DNA of 64,000 nt from Mytilinidion resinicola (lineage: Eukaryota; Ascomycota; Dothideomycetes; Mytilinidiales; Mytilinidiaceae). The translations under genes and the position numbers were made by a program. The notes beneath the pieces are model-generated. The model ran no database searches. It was given only the letters and a program-made list of their open reading frames with translations, and was not told the origin of the DNA. The DNA lies in NCBI RefSeq assembly GCF_010093595.1, contig NW_022985448.1:1496411-1560410 (forward strand). Direction: 5' to 3'. Below, piece by piece: positions 44,891 to 56,828 of this stretch (the stretch's first letter is position 1; every line of letters starts with the position of its first letter).

Positions 44891-45378
44891 GCTTTTGATG
44901 ACTCAGCAATTGCAAGACATTTTAAGCGGGTATGGACTCGATCGCCTCCATATAGCTCCCGGACGTTATGACTTGCTTAATGACTAGTCGGCCTTATCGA
45001 GGTTCCCTGGTGCCTACCATGTAGACCTCCGGGATTTTAGCTTAGGGGTCCAAGAACATCCAGCCCGGCTCGATCGAACTGGCTTGGGATACACTGAATC
45101 GCACATACGCGTTGGTATATTAGACTGCAACTGGAGCCTCAAAGAGAACAAGTTCTTGTCTACCAAAGATGGGAAAGTCAACGCTATAACCTCTTGGACC
45201 ATTCTTGATGTAGGGACAATCAGGAGAGTAGCCTCACTAGGACAGCCACGAACGTCACCTACCACCTCAGAAAAACAATCACCTTCGACCCCACCTGGAG
45301 TGGAGTACTAAGCCGATGGTCCTGCCACTTAGTCAGCGCTTACGCAATGTAAAGCTATTTCCCGCTTCCGGAAGGGGA
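44891..45378. other. Intergenic, no gene seen
   Basis: Short frames only; upstream region of the next family member. Confidence 0.35.
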
Positions 45379-45386
45379 TATAAAAG
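45379..45386 (+). promoter_or_regulatory. TATA box candidate
   Basis: TATAAAAG 92 bp upstream of the ATG at 45478, in a good position for a fungal core promoter. Confidence 0.45.
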
Positions 45387-45477
45387 CGTCGACGTGATCT
45401 TCGGAACTCACAACCTCTGCACCAAATCTTCTTCCCACAACGCCACCACCACCACCCTAGCTCCAACACAGTACAAA

Positions 45478-46385
45478 ATGTGCACCAAATTCCGCTTCGA
45501 CGACCTCCCGGGCGAGCTTCGCAACAAAGTATACGCCTACATCCTCAAAGACCCCATCGCCATGAACATCACCCTCAACCCCTCAAACAACCGGCGCATC
45601 AAAGTCGCCGGAGCTATCTCTCACAACTCCGCCTCGGCCCTAATCCCCTTCAGCACAATCAGCCAAAAAGCCCGCGACGAATCCCCCGGCCTCTTCTGGG
45701 CGCAGAACACCTTCCGCGTGCTCGAACACTTGCACAAGACCCCTCCGCACGAGGTCGCGCGGGCCTTCCTCCTCGCCATCGGACCCACCGGCCGCAAGCT
45801 GTTGCAGAACCTAAGCCTCGTCAACGCCGGATCGCTCGTCGCGGCTTTGGGCCCCGACTTCAGGTTCGAAGGCGCCCCCCCCCAGTGGGCGTCCCCGACG
45901 TGCACATCCCGACGTATGTTCGCCAGGCGGGCCACAGCCTGCATGTTCTGAGCATCCAGCTTAGCCGGTGCCAGAGTCTTCAGAAGATCTATGTCGAGCT
46001 TGAACTGGAAGAGGTGTTTTCGTGGTTGGCGAGTGGGCCGGGTGAGCTCGTGCGGTGGCAGCAGCAACGCCTGGCGGGCGCTGGGAGGATGCGTCAACCG
46101 GCGGGATCGGCAGGGGAGGGGAGCTTGGCGCGGACGTACGACACTACTCCGTTGAGCTTGTGGGTGTCTGTTGCTCGTGCGTCGCGGCTTAAGAAGTTGG
46201 AGATCGCGTGGAAGCCGTTGGACGATGCGGCGGCGGACTTGTTTGTGAATGGGGGGAGGAGGGATTGGTGGAGGCAATCGTCAACTGACGAGCTTAAAGG
46301 CGCCGCTGTGGAGTATCTGCGGGCGTACTTAGAGCCCGGTTGCAGCTTCGTCGTTGTCGTCGCAGAGGAGCCATTTGGGATTTGA
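45478..46385 (+). pseudogene. LPxELRNxIY (2EXR-like) family member with a frameshift at a C9 run
   Basis: The frame from the ATG at 45478 reads FDDLPGELRNKVYAYILKDP, GLFWAQNTFRVLEH and ARAFLLAIGPTGR, then reaches a run of nine C (45875-45883), after which it soon stops. The rest of the family sequence (SRCQSLQKIYVELELEEVFS, LKKLEIAWKPLDD, YLRAYLEPGCSFVVVV) continues in another frame to the stop at 46385. One extra C would keep the frame. This is either a recent frameshift or a homopolymer error; the promoter and the rest are intact. It is the closest relative of the nonsense copy at 21229-22134. Confidence 0.72.
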
Positions 46386-46559
46386 CCTAGAGGTAGACGT
46401 TGAAATTCAGAGGTGATGCTGGAATTCAGAGGTGATGTTGGAATTCAAAATACCAAACAATACTGGTTAAAACAAGCTGTTTGAGACGATGCAAACAAAC
46501 CCATCTGTAGCCTACATTAGATAAATCAACTGCCCTCCTGTGGAGGCTACGGCTTTCTG

Positions 46560-47456
46560 TAATTCAACATAGACCCGATCGCGTTCGACGTCTATCTCAA
46601 CCCTCACAACACGCCGCCCTACAACGTCGTCAACCCTGCCAACGGCACCAACACGCACTTCAAGGTCACCGGAGCCGCGACTAACCACTCCGCATCCGCC
46701 CTGATCGCCTTCAGCATCATCTGCCGCAAAGTACACTAGGACTCCACCACTTTCTTCTGGCTACAAAACACCTTCCGCGTCCTGGAGAACGCGCACAAGA
46801 CCGAACCGCACCAGAACACCGGCGCTTTCCTGGCAGCCATCGGGCCTCTTGGTCGGAGCCTACTGAAGAGCCTCAAGCTCATCAACGTCGGCCCCATCAA
46901 CGAAGGTTACTGCCCGGACTTCCAGCACTTCGGTGAGGGGCAAGTCGGCATGTACATTTGCGAGGTCAGCCGCAATCTCCACGTCACGACTACCCAGCTC
47001 GGTCGGTGCCAGAATCTTCAGCGACTGTACGTCGACATCGACTTAGCCGAGGTTTTCTCCAGGTTGACTGTCCACGCTCACAAGCTACGATCGTGGCGCG
47101 AGGGACGCGTAGCAGCAGCATCGGCATCGGCAGAGAAGGACTCAGAGGGATCGACTCGGCCAGCGAAACGCCGGCGCGTGGAAGAAGCGAAGCGGCCGGA
47201 CACCCCTCTCAACATGCGGATCTCCGCGGCCCAGACCTGCGGACTCAAGCAGCTGGAGGTTACGTGGGACGCGAGCAACCGGGGGGCTAAAAATCTGTTC
47301 GCAGGCGATAGGCAGTACGATTGGGGAGAGCCGCCTCACGAGGAGCCCAAAGCGGCAGTCTTGGGCTACCTCCGTGCCTTTCTAGAGCCCGGTTGTGAAG
47401 TGGTGGTCGTCGTGGAGGACATCGTTGAGGGTGATTTCGTGCATCCAGTCGAATAG
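46560..47456 (+). pseudogene. LPxELRNxIY (2EXR-like) family member, N-terminus lost and internal stop
   Basis: A tandem copy 175 bp after the previous one. The frame of 47456 can be read back to NIDPIAFDVYLNP, matching KDPIAMNITLNP of the neighbour, but the LPGELRN motif is gone. A TAG at 46737-46739 interrupts just before FFWLQNTFRVLE. Later landmarks remain: GRCQNLQRLYVDIDLAEVFS, LKQLEVTWDASN and YLRAFLEPGCEVVVVVE. The intact 3' part (from 46950) is 168 codons. Confidence 0.75.
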
Positions 47457-48189
47457 TAGGGATAGCTCCAAGTCGGAGGATTTTGGGGACCCTAAAGGAT
47501 CAGTATCGGTTCTTTGACGCGTTGTGATGTAGTAGGAATTATACGAGAGGATGACCCAGGCACTTAAGGACATCAGGGGAACCTTTGAATGCTTACTTGT
47601 TTCCTGGAGATTCGAGACGGACTGGGCCCGAGGACCCCAGGTAAAGATTGTACTGAGCTATGTGCTCTTTGGTCATGAGATAGACTTTAAATAGAACCTT
47701 TGGAGAAAAACTTTCCTCCATTACACATGACGGCACTTCTCAATACTCGATTCATTACATCAACCATGTTAGCAGTCAGTAGAGACGTTGAGACCCTAAA
47801 CTAGGAAACTTACGTCTCAAATAAATATTCAGAGTGCGGTGGATCCGCCTCTGTAGTGATATGTCCCTGTTATCGATTCTAGACTTCTAAATTCTACCGG
47901 AGCACTGCTGGCATTAGTGAACACTAGAGGCCTCTCGTAATAAGACAGGCCCAATATGGTAATAAATATAATTATGAAGTTGATAGGATATGGGTATCAA
48001 GAGTATCAACACCCTCCATGAACGCCCGAGGATCAAAATGAGAGAGAGAAGCCATGTAGATGAGGTCCGTTTGTAGTAGCCGAGTGGAGGGGCAGGTTGC
48101 TCGATCCTGCTGAAACCCAATTCGTCCAGACTCGTGAAAATGCATCGAAGCCGTAACCGATGGCGTGCCAGTAGAAAGAGAGTGCACCT
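47457..48189. other. Intergenic, no gene seen
   Basis: Downstream flanks of two convergent genes; short frames only. Confidence 0.4.
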
Positions 48190-49134
48190 TTAACCCTGCT
48201 TACCAACATAGGCAGACTGCCTACGCCTCCTGCTCCCAATCACACACTCGAAGCACCAAGCAATACTAGCCAGTATCACCAGCGCTGTAGCCACCCACGT
48301 GATGGTCAAAAACTTGGCGCCACGGTGAGCCTCAACGCCGATATGTTTGCCGTACTTATTGACGGTATTGCTCGACTTGTCAATCACGACTGTGACCATA
48401 GCAGACGCAATGGCCAGAACGATCCAAGCGAGCGCGGATACCAAGATGTTGACAAGCGCCATAAGCCGGCCACTGGCGAAGATAGCGGCTAGAGCAGCCA
48501 GCAGGGCGATGAAAGTGAGGGCGATGCCGGCGCAGTAGAAGCCAAAGACGACTTTTTGAAGAATATGGACCGTCTTGATGCCCTTTTGAATGTCGTCGGG
48601 CCAGTCCAGCTCTTTCAGAGTGACGTTGATGCCGTTATCTCTTAGACTGGTCTCCAAAGCGGCAGTGGGGTCGAATTCGTAGCCAGCAGTCGTGTTCATG
48701 CATTTGGTAACGTTCTTGTGGATGTCCTTGTGCGATACGGTCGCGTTGACGAGGGGACCCGGGACGTAGGAACCGTAGCAGTAGTCGAGGATGTGGGCGC
48801 TGTAGAAGTCTTCTAAGCCAAGCTCCTTTGCTAGATCGCCCACGAGATCGTCGATTTCGCCATTGAAGGCGTTTGTGAGGTTGTGGAAGAGGACCGAGAA
48901 GGGGTCGTTGGGGTTGCCAGCGGTTGACGAATTCAGCAGGTTTTGGCCAATACGTGAGGTGTTGAGCTGGTGGTTCGAAGTCAGCGTGGCATGGGAGGTT
49001 TTGAGGGCAACGCTTACAGTGACGAGGTGATAGTTCTCCATGAAGTCCCTCTTGTGCCCTGCGAAGAGACACAGAAACGTGAGTACCAGTGACCCAGCGC
49101 AGAAGAGCGCCGGTACGAGGGCGGTAGGACGCAT
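48190..49134 (-). CDS. SUR7/PalI family membrane protein
   Basis: Exons 49018-49134 and 48190-48966 give 297 aa. The first membrane helix at residues 5-25 (VPALFCAGSLVLTFLCLFAG) is followed by a long external loop with several N-x-S/T sites and a claudin-like pattern (DYCYGSYVPG...KCMNTTAGYEF), then three more helices (about residues 185-210, 215-240 and 260-285). This topology is typical of the SUR7/PalI family, found in eisosome/MCC patches or in the pH-sensing Rim9/PalI complex. The 51-bp intron (GTAAGC...ACCAG) is a multiple of three and has no stop, so retention would add 17 residues to the loop. Confidence 0.82.
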   Translation of the reverse strand: MRPTALVPALFCAGSLVLTFLCLFAGHKRDFMENYHLVTVSVALKTSHATLTSNHQLNTSRIGQNLLNSSTAGNPNDPFSVLFHNLTNAFNGEIDDLVGDLAKELGLEDFYSAHILDYCYGSYVPGPLVNATVSHKDIHKNVTKCMNTTAGYEFDPTAALETSLRDNGINVTLKELDWPDDIQKGIKTVHILQKVVFGFYCAGIALTFIALLAALAAIFASGRLMALVNILVSALAWIVLAIASAMVTVVIDKSSNTVNKYGKHIGVEAHRGAKFLTITWVATALVILASIAWCFECVIGSRRRRQSAYVGKQG

Positions 49135-50743
49135 CGTGTTGGAATGCTAACGACACTAGATTGTATGCGTGCTGTCAGGAGTATGTACGGACTTCTTAGT
49201 AGTAGTAGATGGTGAGCGAGTGAGTGGCCTAAATGTGACTGGCACCAAGGAGCGTATATAAAAAGGGCAGCCAACGTCACTGCACAATGCATTCCATGGG
49301 CGTGGACCTGGACCTGGACCTGGGGCCCACAAACAAGGAACGCAACTTCTCTAGCCTCGTGTTTCCACGAGCCAGCCACCAGCCACCGCTACAGCGGCTC
49401 GAATAGGCCAAGTGTTGTGACGTGTCGCGAGATGGGCGCGCTGGACGTCGACGATGGCGGTTGAGAGGTGCGAGTTGACTGGTCTTGCGCCAGGGGCAAA
49501 CGTCATGAAGCGCCAGGGTCCAAACCTTGTTTCATCCCTGCCACCATGCCCAGCCACATCAACTCTCCACTCTCGACCCAGGAAATGACATCCCACATCA
49601 CGCTGAAGTTTATTCAAAGGGAACAGATCTGCGAGTTTCTATGTTCGCGCGGTAGCAACTCTCCGTCGGCTAATTGAGTTCTGCTTGAAGATGAGGCAGA
49701 GATTTCCTTGGCAACATTGATTCAACCGCAGCACAGTGACAGTCCGGCACTGCTATTACTTTGGATCGTACCCACAACACCGACGAACCACTCATGTGGC
49801 TATGGAAATATCTACGCATGCAGACTGAGCCTCACCGTTGTGGGTTTCTGTGTCTTTAGTGCTCAGACGCGTTCGCTCCACCTCCAGTAAAGTTCACGCG
49901 GCAGAAGCACGAATAGAAATCTCCTCGAGCTTGAAACCCTCTCAACTATCTATTACAAAGTGGAGACAATTCCTACCTTTGTAGTATTGGACAAGGTGCC
50001 CCAGGTGGAGCTTACGCGGACTGCATATCGCCACACCACAGCCACAGCTCTATTCGACGATCCCCCGCACCCCGTCCACCACCTGCATGATGCCGTTTGA
50101 AACAGACTACGACCGCGCATAAACCCTATCTCGAATACCATCCACGTCGTCGTTTGGTGACATTGAAAAATCCTGTAAAGCTCACTTATGCTGCTGCATC
50201 TGCGGGGAGTGAGCCAGAATTATGTATGCCCCTGCTCTTTGCATGGCGAGGGCGCGATCTCGGAAGGCAGAATAAATTCGTAAAGTGCTCTAGTGGAATA
50301 GATCACATGACAGTCACGTGCCTTGCCCATTTCTTCCGCCCGCGATCTATAAAGCCTCTTTCCCACCTCTTTCCTCAGTTTCTACAGAGAAGGGAAAGTA
50401 GAGCTGCTAGGCATTCGAAATATCGACGAATTGTGCGCATATGAGTTCGGTGTGGTCGCCGTCAACATCTTGAACGTCAGTCTGATGGCCGGGAAAGTCT
50501 GCGCTCTCTTCAAAATGCGGTGTCTGCAAGCGTGATGGCTTGGAGGCTTCAGAACGATCAGGACATGGATTTTGATGAGTACCGGTGGGGGAGAAGGGAG
50601 TGGAGAGGGCAGATTTGAGTGATGAGGAGCAGCACCGAGGTATTTTTCTGACCTGCATTGCGAGTTTAGGAATATGCGGGATGGGATTGGTTGATATCAA
50701 GGAAAGTGGTGGATGGCGGTGTGTATCATCGCTGTGGTTTTTT
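49135..50743. other. Intergenic, 1.6 kb, no supported gene
   Basis: Short frames on both strands without recognisable products. A perfect hexamer triplet (ggacct) at about 49305-49322. A TATATAAAA string at 49255-49263 lies about 120 bp upstream of the SUR7/PalI start. Confidence 0.4.
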
Positions 50744-51737
50744 ACGTAGGTGATGGCAGCGGAGGTAGTTATTGAGGCTAGTGCATAGACCTTCCGTACG
50801 TAGTTAGCGCTCTGCTAAGCGAGGAAAACCAACCCCTCGCTCATCGCCAGCCCTCATACACCACAAAGTCGCGATGCTAGATGCGTTTTCACGCGTTTAA
50901 ATTTAGCAACCAACATGCCCCGTTGGCCTTACAAAAATACGGATTTACGCCATCATACGAGCAAGCGGAGGGCAAGGAAGCTTAAAAAATGGGTGACGAT
51001 TTCTACAGAAGCAGTTCTTACAACTAATGCAATTCTCGCTTTAGAGGCAGCAAAGCAGGCAACAGCAGACGCTGCAGCTGCTGCAAAAGCAGCTAAGACA
51101 GCTGCTAGCGCTATTAAGCAGCTTGCAAAGGACAAAGAAGCCGTTCAGCTACAGCTAAGGAAGGACGCTCGAGCTATCGCCAAGACTACACGAGAATTAC
51201 AGGCCGCTGCCGAACGCGCATCAGGTGAAGCAGGCAAAGCTGCTAAGCAGGCAGAGAGGGCCTGTATAGCAGCAGATAAAATAGCACGTGCGAAGCAAAC
51301 TACAGAGGCAGTTGCTGAGGCCCTACGAGCTAAGGAAGCGGAACACGCTGCGCAGCAGCTCGTGTAGCAGCAATTAGGTGCGCTTGAGCATGCCGAGCAG
51401 CAGTTAGCTACTGCTAAGCAGCGAGTTAGATGCTGCTGCACGAGCTGCTAAGGCCGCTAAGCAGGCAAAGGGTGATAGCAGTAGTGATGAGGATGCAGTA
51501 GAGAGCGATGGCAGCACGGAGAGCGAGGACAACGACGTATAACTACTCTACCAAATTATTTGCTACATACGGAAGCTCCATACAAACGTAGAGCTTCAAA
51601 AACCGTGAATATTCCTTGTCTTAGTGTTATTCTGCGTGATTGTGTGTGGAAATGCTGGTGTCATACAAATCTTTGGTGTTCGCGGCACTAGTTAAGCTAC
51701 GGAGTAGACTTAGCCGCAATAACCCCGTCACCTACGT
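50744..51737 (+). mobile_element. Decayed 994-bp element with the same ends as the 149-bp MITE
   Basis: The left end reads ACGTAGGTGATGG and then GGAGGTAGTTATT; the right end is the reverse complement of ACGTAGGTGACGGGGTTATT. Both match the MITE at 5786-5934. The right flank is TA (51738-51739); the left flank is TT, one change from TA. Inside is a broken Ala-rich coiled-coil frame. Likely an internally deleted pogo/Fot1-type element, and a candidate parent family for the MITE. Confidence 0.8.
50915..51541 (+). pseudogene. Ala-rich coiled-coil remnant inside the element (possible transposase C-terminus)
   Basis: Frame 50915-51367 (150 codons) begins with a basic segment (MPRWPYKNTDLRHHTSKRRA) and continues as an Ala/Lys/Gln coiled coil. 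Beyond its TAG at 51365 the same composition continues, then shifts frame near 51430 and ends in an acidic tail (SSSDEDAVESDGSTESEDND) with TAA at 51539-51541. Fungal pogo-type transposases often have charged C-terminal tails; no DDE catalytic core is present here, so the assignment is inference. Confidence 0.5.
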
Positions 51738-52015
51738 TATGCTAACTACCAATCCTCCGCCATTCGCTCGCTCGTACGATGGTTTCGATCTCCCCAGTAC
51801 CTTTATAATCCGACAGCCATTAGTAGTGCCAGTGTACGGTTTTTGAACAAGCACATCAAAGTTCGTCGTGCTCTTTGTTGATACACCTCAAAACCTCAAC
51901 CCATCGACCTACCACATCGTTAGATACGAGATATATAGCAAAAGATCTTCGATTGCCTAATCATCACGTGAGTATCCCTTGAGCACGTGAACTCCTTTCA
52001 ACTTCTTCAAACCGT

Positions 52016-55000
52016 CTAAACTACCGACCACTTGACCCCTATCACGCTCCTCCTCGCCTCAAACTCCCCAACCCTGTACACCGCATTCCTAACCATCAGC
52101 ACCGGTTCCGCATGCATCAGCCCCACCAACTCCTCCACGTATACCATACCTACCGCAAGCACCAAGAAAAAGAGCAGTTTAACCCACCACCTCCTCCACG
52201 CACTCTGCACCCTACCTCGAAATACAAGATTCCGTGACGTGCGCAGCACAGGCGCTACCACTCCCTCCGCCCGCCATCGCACCGAGGTCGCCGTCTCAAC
52301 AGCCCACCCGCCCACAGCACTTACGCCCTCAAAGACCGCACTCACGAGCTGGTAAAGGGGCATCCACAGCGCTCCCATCATCGGCAGCACACCCACAACT
52401 TCCCACCCCACCGCGCCCCCAATCACAAGATCAAACACATTAACCCCATCCACCGCCCACCGCGTGAGGCACGACAGCCCCACCAAGCCCCCATAGCCCA
52501 CAACGCGGTAGAGCAACGACCGCGGGAACCGCGTCCACAGCGCATACAGCGGCCGCCCGATGCCTATGAGCACGAGCAGGTAGTGGACCAGCCGGCCGAA
52601 GGGCAGGTACCAGAGCAGCGCGCCCAGGACGCCAGCTCCCGCGGCCCAGAGCAGGAGGCTCTGCAGCGGCAGCCAGGACAGCCAGGACCGCGATGGCTGG
52701 CGGAACGGCGGTCTGGGGGCAGGTCGCTGTTGGGCGGCGGCCGCGATGCTCGCCACGATTTCCTCAGCGACCTGGCTCGCGATCTCGGCTGCGAGGAGAG
52801 CTTCGTCTGTCGTGGCGGAGACGCTGCGGGCGGGGTTGGGCGAGGGGCGGGATGGAGGCTGGGGAGACTTTGGCCAGGCGCCAGGCGGTGGCGGGCCTAG
52901 CAGATCTATGGGCGGCGGGTGGATGATGATCTGGAGGGGTTGGGGCCTGGGGGGCTCCCAGGGAGCGTCTGGCCGGTCGGGTTGGTCGGGTGTGCCAGGC
53001 TGCTCGACGTCGTCGTCTGGGGCGCCAACCAACCATTTACTCAGAAGCTGCCAGGGGCGCCATAAGCTACGATCCGGTGGTAGCTCTGGCCAGTCGTTCG
53101 GGAGCAGGTCGTAGAGGTTTGCGGGGAGGGGGTCGATTTCTGGCCGGAGAACGGCGGCTCTGATTACGGGATGTTCCCACAGGTCTGGATATTGGGGGTT
53201 CCGAGGTAACGACAGTGATGCGCCCGAGTTACGATTGTCCTGTTTGCGATTGCCCTTCCTTCTAACCACTAGATGGTCCCTTAAATCTGGATATCGAGGA
53301 TCACGACTTGACAAGGTCACCTGACAGTAGCCAATGACGCCACCGTTTTCATCCCTAATCTCGCCCTTGTCACCGACAATACGCCTAGCAAGCTCTTTGA
53401 CATCACCTAGCCAGACCCTGCCAATGATCGTACCATCCGCGTCTCTGACAAGTCCATCCTCATCAACCTTAAGGCCTTCAAGGGGGCGTGCGTCCTGCTC
53501 CATCAGTGGCTCATGGTTGATTGGGAAAGGCGTATTAGGGGAGTCGACAGGAGAGCTGAGAACGCTTTGGTAATAAGAATATGCCGGCGGGTAGGCCTGG
53601 TCGTCTTGAGATGTGCTGTCTTGCTGCTGGTCGTTGGGAGGCGAAAAGTGTAGAGGCGGCTTACCCAGAGGCGAGTGTCCTGGAGACGGTTTCCGTTGGG
53701 GTGTAGTCGCTCTTTTTCCGGGGCCCATTGTCTTTGCCATCAGCTCCCTTGTTAGGGGTGGAGGTCGTTTCTTTGGAGGTGATCTTCGAGGCGGGGTCTT
53801 CTCAGGTGAGTTCTCTTGGGGTGGTCTATGTTGAGATTCGGCAGGAGCAGGATCGCTCGGAGTGGGGTCTGTTAGAGTAAGACTATCATGAGCTGCGCCA
53901 GTGTGAGGCGGAGGTTCGTCGCTTTGAGGGGTCTCTCTAGGATATGGGGTCGCAGGTCTTGGAGGTAGACCGCTTTCGTACCTCAGTCTCTTCCTTAGAT
54001 CTTCGATGGTAGCTGGGTGATCAAATCGTACCTTCTTCACCTTGGGCTTTACACTGGCAGCAGGAAGCGCACGACCTCTCAATACATGATCAAGGACTTC
54101 CCAAGTCTGTCTCAGCGAACGAATCGAAGAATTGGAACTAGTTCAAAGATCATCAGTAAAACACATAAATTTTAGACTACTTAACTTACCTGGTCTGAGT
54201 TGGAGAAGGCGGAGAGTTCATGCCAAAAACCTCCTTGAATTCTTGATCTGGGTCTAAGAAGACCGTCTTGGGAGCCGATAGCTCCCTCGGCTTGTAAGGG
54301 TTGTATCTGCAAAGGTAGTATGCGTAGACTGCATACCTCATCTCGAAGTGCCCGGCCTCAATTTCATCCATCGCGCTCAACAGCCAAACGAGGTTCCTGC
54401 TGAAATTCTTCTTGAGCTCCTTCCCAACATTCGATGATGGACGATATTGATCAACTCTGTACTGAACCCTTTGGGACAGAACCCTTATTAGATTTTCATG
54501 ATTCTTCTTTCGTTCTGCTGGAAAATCTGACGCGGTCGCAGCAAAGTGCACGCACATGGGTATATGGAATTCCTTGAAATGCTGCACCAAACGATGAAGG
54601 CTGATGTGCTCATTCGTTTGCTTTAACTTGTCATTCGCCTTCGTGAAATGGCAACTTGGACCGCAGTCATGGAATGGAGGTTTTCTGAGGTCATACCTCG
54701 CCTTACCCAAGAGCTTCAGTATCGCTTGAAACTCCGAGGCGTCGTTCAGAATCTCTTGTCCAAACGAAAGATCTTCCGGCTCGGGATTGATTTCGGCAGC
54801 CCATTTCAGTAACCCGGCGACCACTTCTGTCTCGATCCTACGAGTTAGATTAGTGCAGTCCTGCTCATTGATGTCATCTCTTTTAGCAGACACAAATTGC
54901 TTGACGATTGGTTTGATCTCCTGCTCTAGACGGACGCGGATGTCAAAGAGGCCCGATAGGATGTTCACTCGTAAAGTCGAGGATGGTTTGCCTGGCTCTG

Positions 55001-55955
55001 GTAGCTTGACCGTATTGTGGATTATAATCGCCCGCACTAGCTTATCCTCGGTTCCCGTGCTAAATTGTGTGTCTTTCTCCCACAATTGGCCGTCTTGGCC
55101 AAGGATACAGGGGCGGCCTCCTGCTTTCACACGTAGAAAGTGAGTAAGGACGTTGTCCATTTCCGTATAGAAGGCATGCAGCGTCGGTGCACACTCTTCC
55201 GATTCCCAGAATCCCCTAAGTTCATTTAAAATCATTTTCTGTACACTTTGGGCGGTCTTGGCAATACTGTCTTGTCCTATTTTCAATTGGAATGCTTCTG
55301 GGTTGCAGCAAAAATAGCGAAGCTGATCGAGGATATACGGGCTTCTCCAAAAAGCTTCTAGGGCGGCCAGATGTTGGAGTGTACGGATATCGGATGGATG
55401 TACTGTGATCCCCGCTTCTCGTATCGTTTCTTCTGCTGGCTGTATGTATACATGTAACTGTTTCGTATTGCCACTACCACCGTGAGCAACCTCAATAAAT
55501 GGATTTGATGCTTCTGACACGGAAGAATTTATGGGCGGTGACGATGGAGGCTGGAATCTCGATTGTGGCATCGTAGGATCGACGGTAGGTACCCAAGGCT
55601 TGTAACCAAGAGGTTCGAGATCTGATACCTCCGGCTGCGGTTCCCAGACTACCTTTCTTTTGGCTCGGGTACTGCTTGAAATCAAGGTATTTCCTGACGT
55701 TGTATCATTATTTGAAGATTCGCTGATTTGCGAAGTCCTTCCGTTGACAGACGCGGCAAGGCGTCTGGCCCTCCCCATTCGCTCCTTCCTAATGCGCTCT
55801 TTCTCTGGCCATTCCCAAAGCGGTGCTGCTGTCTCTACTCGCTTGACAGGACTGAATTGATGGCCATCGTAGGAGTGGAAGAGGTACTCTCTGCGTGGAT
55901 GAGGCTCGTTTCTTCGCTCAGGATAGGGTTGGAAAAGGCACTCTTGGCGTGACAT
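52016..55955 (-). CDS. 1,295-aa protein: unknown N-terminal region, one DUF3659 unit, multi-pass membrane C-terminus
   Basis: Exons 54190-55955 and 52016-54137, joined by a 52-bp intron (GTAAGT...CTAG) in phase 2/1; the second open frame extends in frame back to the acceptor, so I call one gene. Residues about 150-575 form a globular, helical region (HLAALEAFWRSPYILDQLRY, CGPSCHF Cys cluster) of no family I recognise. After a Pro-rich basic stretch, one DUF3659 unit (LEGLKVDEDGLVRDADGTII) lies near residues 805-865, the same module repeated 14 times in the 36.5-kb gene. Residues about 1065-1260 hold several hydrophobic segments (LLLWAAGAGVLGALLWYLPF). Function unknown. Confidence 0.72.
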
Positions 55956-56828
55956 CGCTTCGAAGGTGATTGAAAGGCTTGGTAGTATATTTACTCACTC
56001 CAAGAAGGAGTGGAGTTCAAGATGCTGCGATGTTCGTGTAAAGAGATCGCGAATGGTCGCACATGAAAGGTTAAATGCCAAAGTTGAAAAAGTCGAAAAG
56101 TATAGAAATAGTGAAGAGCACGAAATTTGAGAGGCGTTGTTGCGATTACCTCTGAAGTTACTCAAAGCAAAGTGATTTTCGACTATTTTCTTTGTTACCT
56201 TTGTGACAACCAAAACGAACAAAGGCCCTCGACCCCGAGAATAAGTAGAGAACAATAGAACAAAGATCGCCAAACAATAGAAGTGTTCAACTCCGCGCTT
56301 AGAAAGGAGCAGTTCGGTCGCTAATGCTAGAGATTGGGCCATAATCCGCAAGGCCTCAGAACGGGGCCGGTATGTCCATCCGCTCACATGCTTGTATATA
56401 CACCTCCCTCCCTAATTCCGCTAACGTGTCATCAGTTTCATTGTGCAGCTGGTGCTTGTGGGTGTTGCTATTGTAGAAAAGCTTCGCTATGCAAATGCCG
56501 TGCCGCAAATCTTGAGGATATGGAGAGGATATGGAGAGGACGTCGAGGGCGCGACTAGGACGCTGGGAGGCATAGAGAGTATAAGGTTAGTACTATCAAT
56601 CTTAGAGTAAGAATGCCTCCATATGTTGGAGTAGAGGTGGGCATGTGTAGGCCGTAGTGCTGTGGGTAGAGGTGGAGGTACAGTCGGTTGACAAAAGTCT
56701 GCTCCGAGCACGCGCACGGGCCCAGAAAATCAAATTCCACCCCAATACAAGATGAATCATAGAACAACGTCTATATAGCCTGTGATGCAGATTCTTGGTG
56801 TTTCTAACATATACAACCCCACCCCAGC
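55956..56828. other. Intergenic, no supported gene
   Basis: Promoter side of the 1,295-aa gene and 3' flank of the transposase gene. A 130-codon minus frame (55995-56387) is AT-rich, probably leader, and not called. Confidence 0.4.

Noticed and set aside
54083..54189. Gap between two minus-strand frames read as an intergenic space between two genes
   Set aside because: A phase-matching 52-bp GT-AG intron joins them, and the second frame extends in frame back to the acceptor.
55995..56387. 130-codon minus-strand frame upstream of the 1,295-aa gene
   Set aside because: AT-rich, overlaps the likely promoter and leader, no recognisable product.
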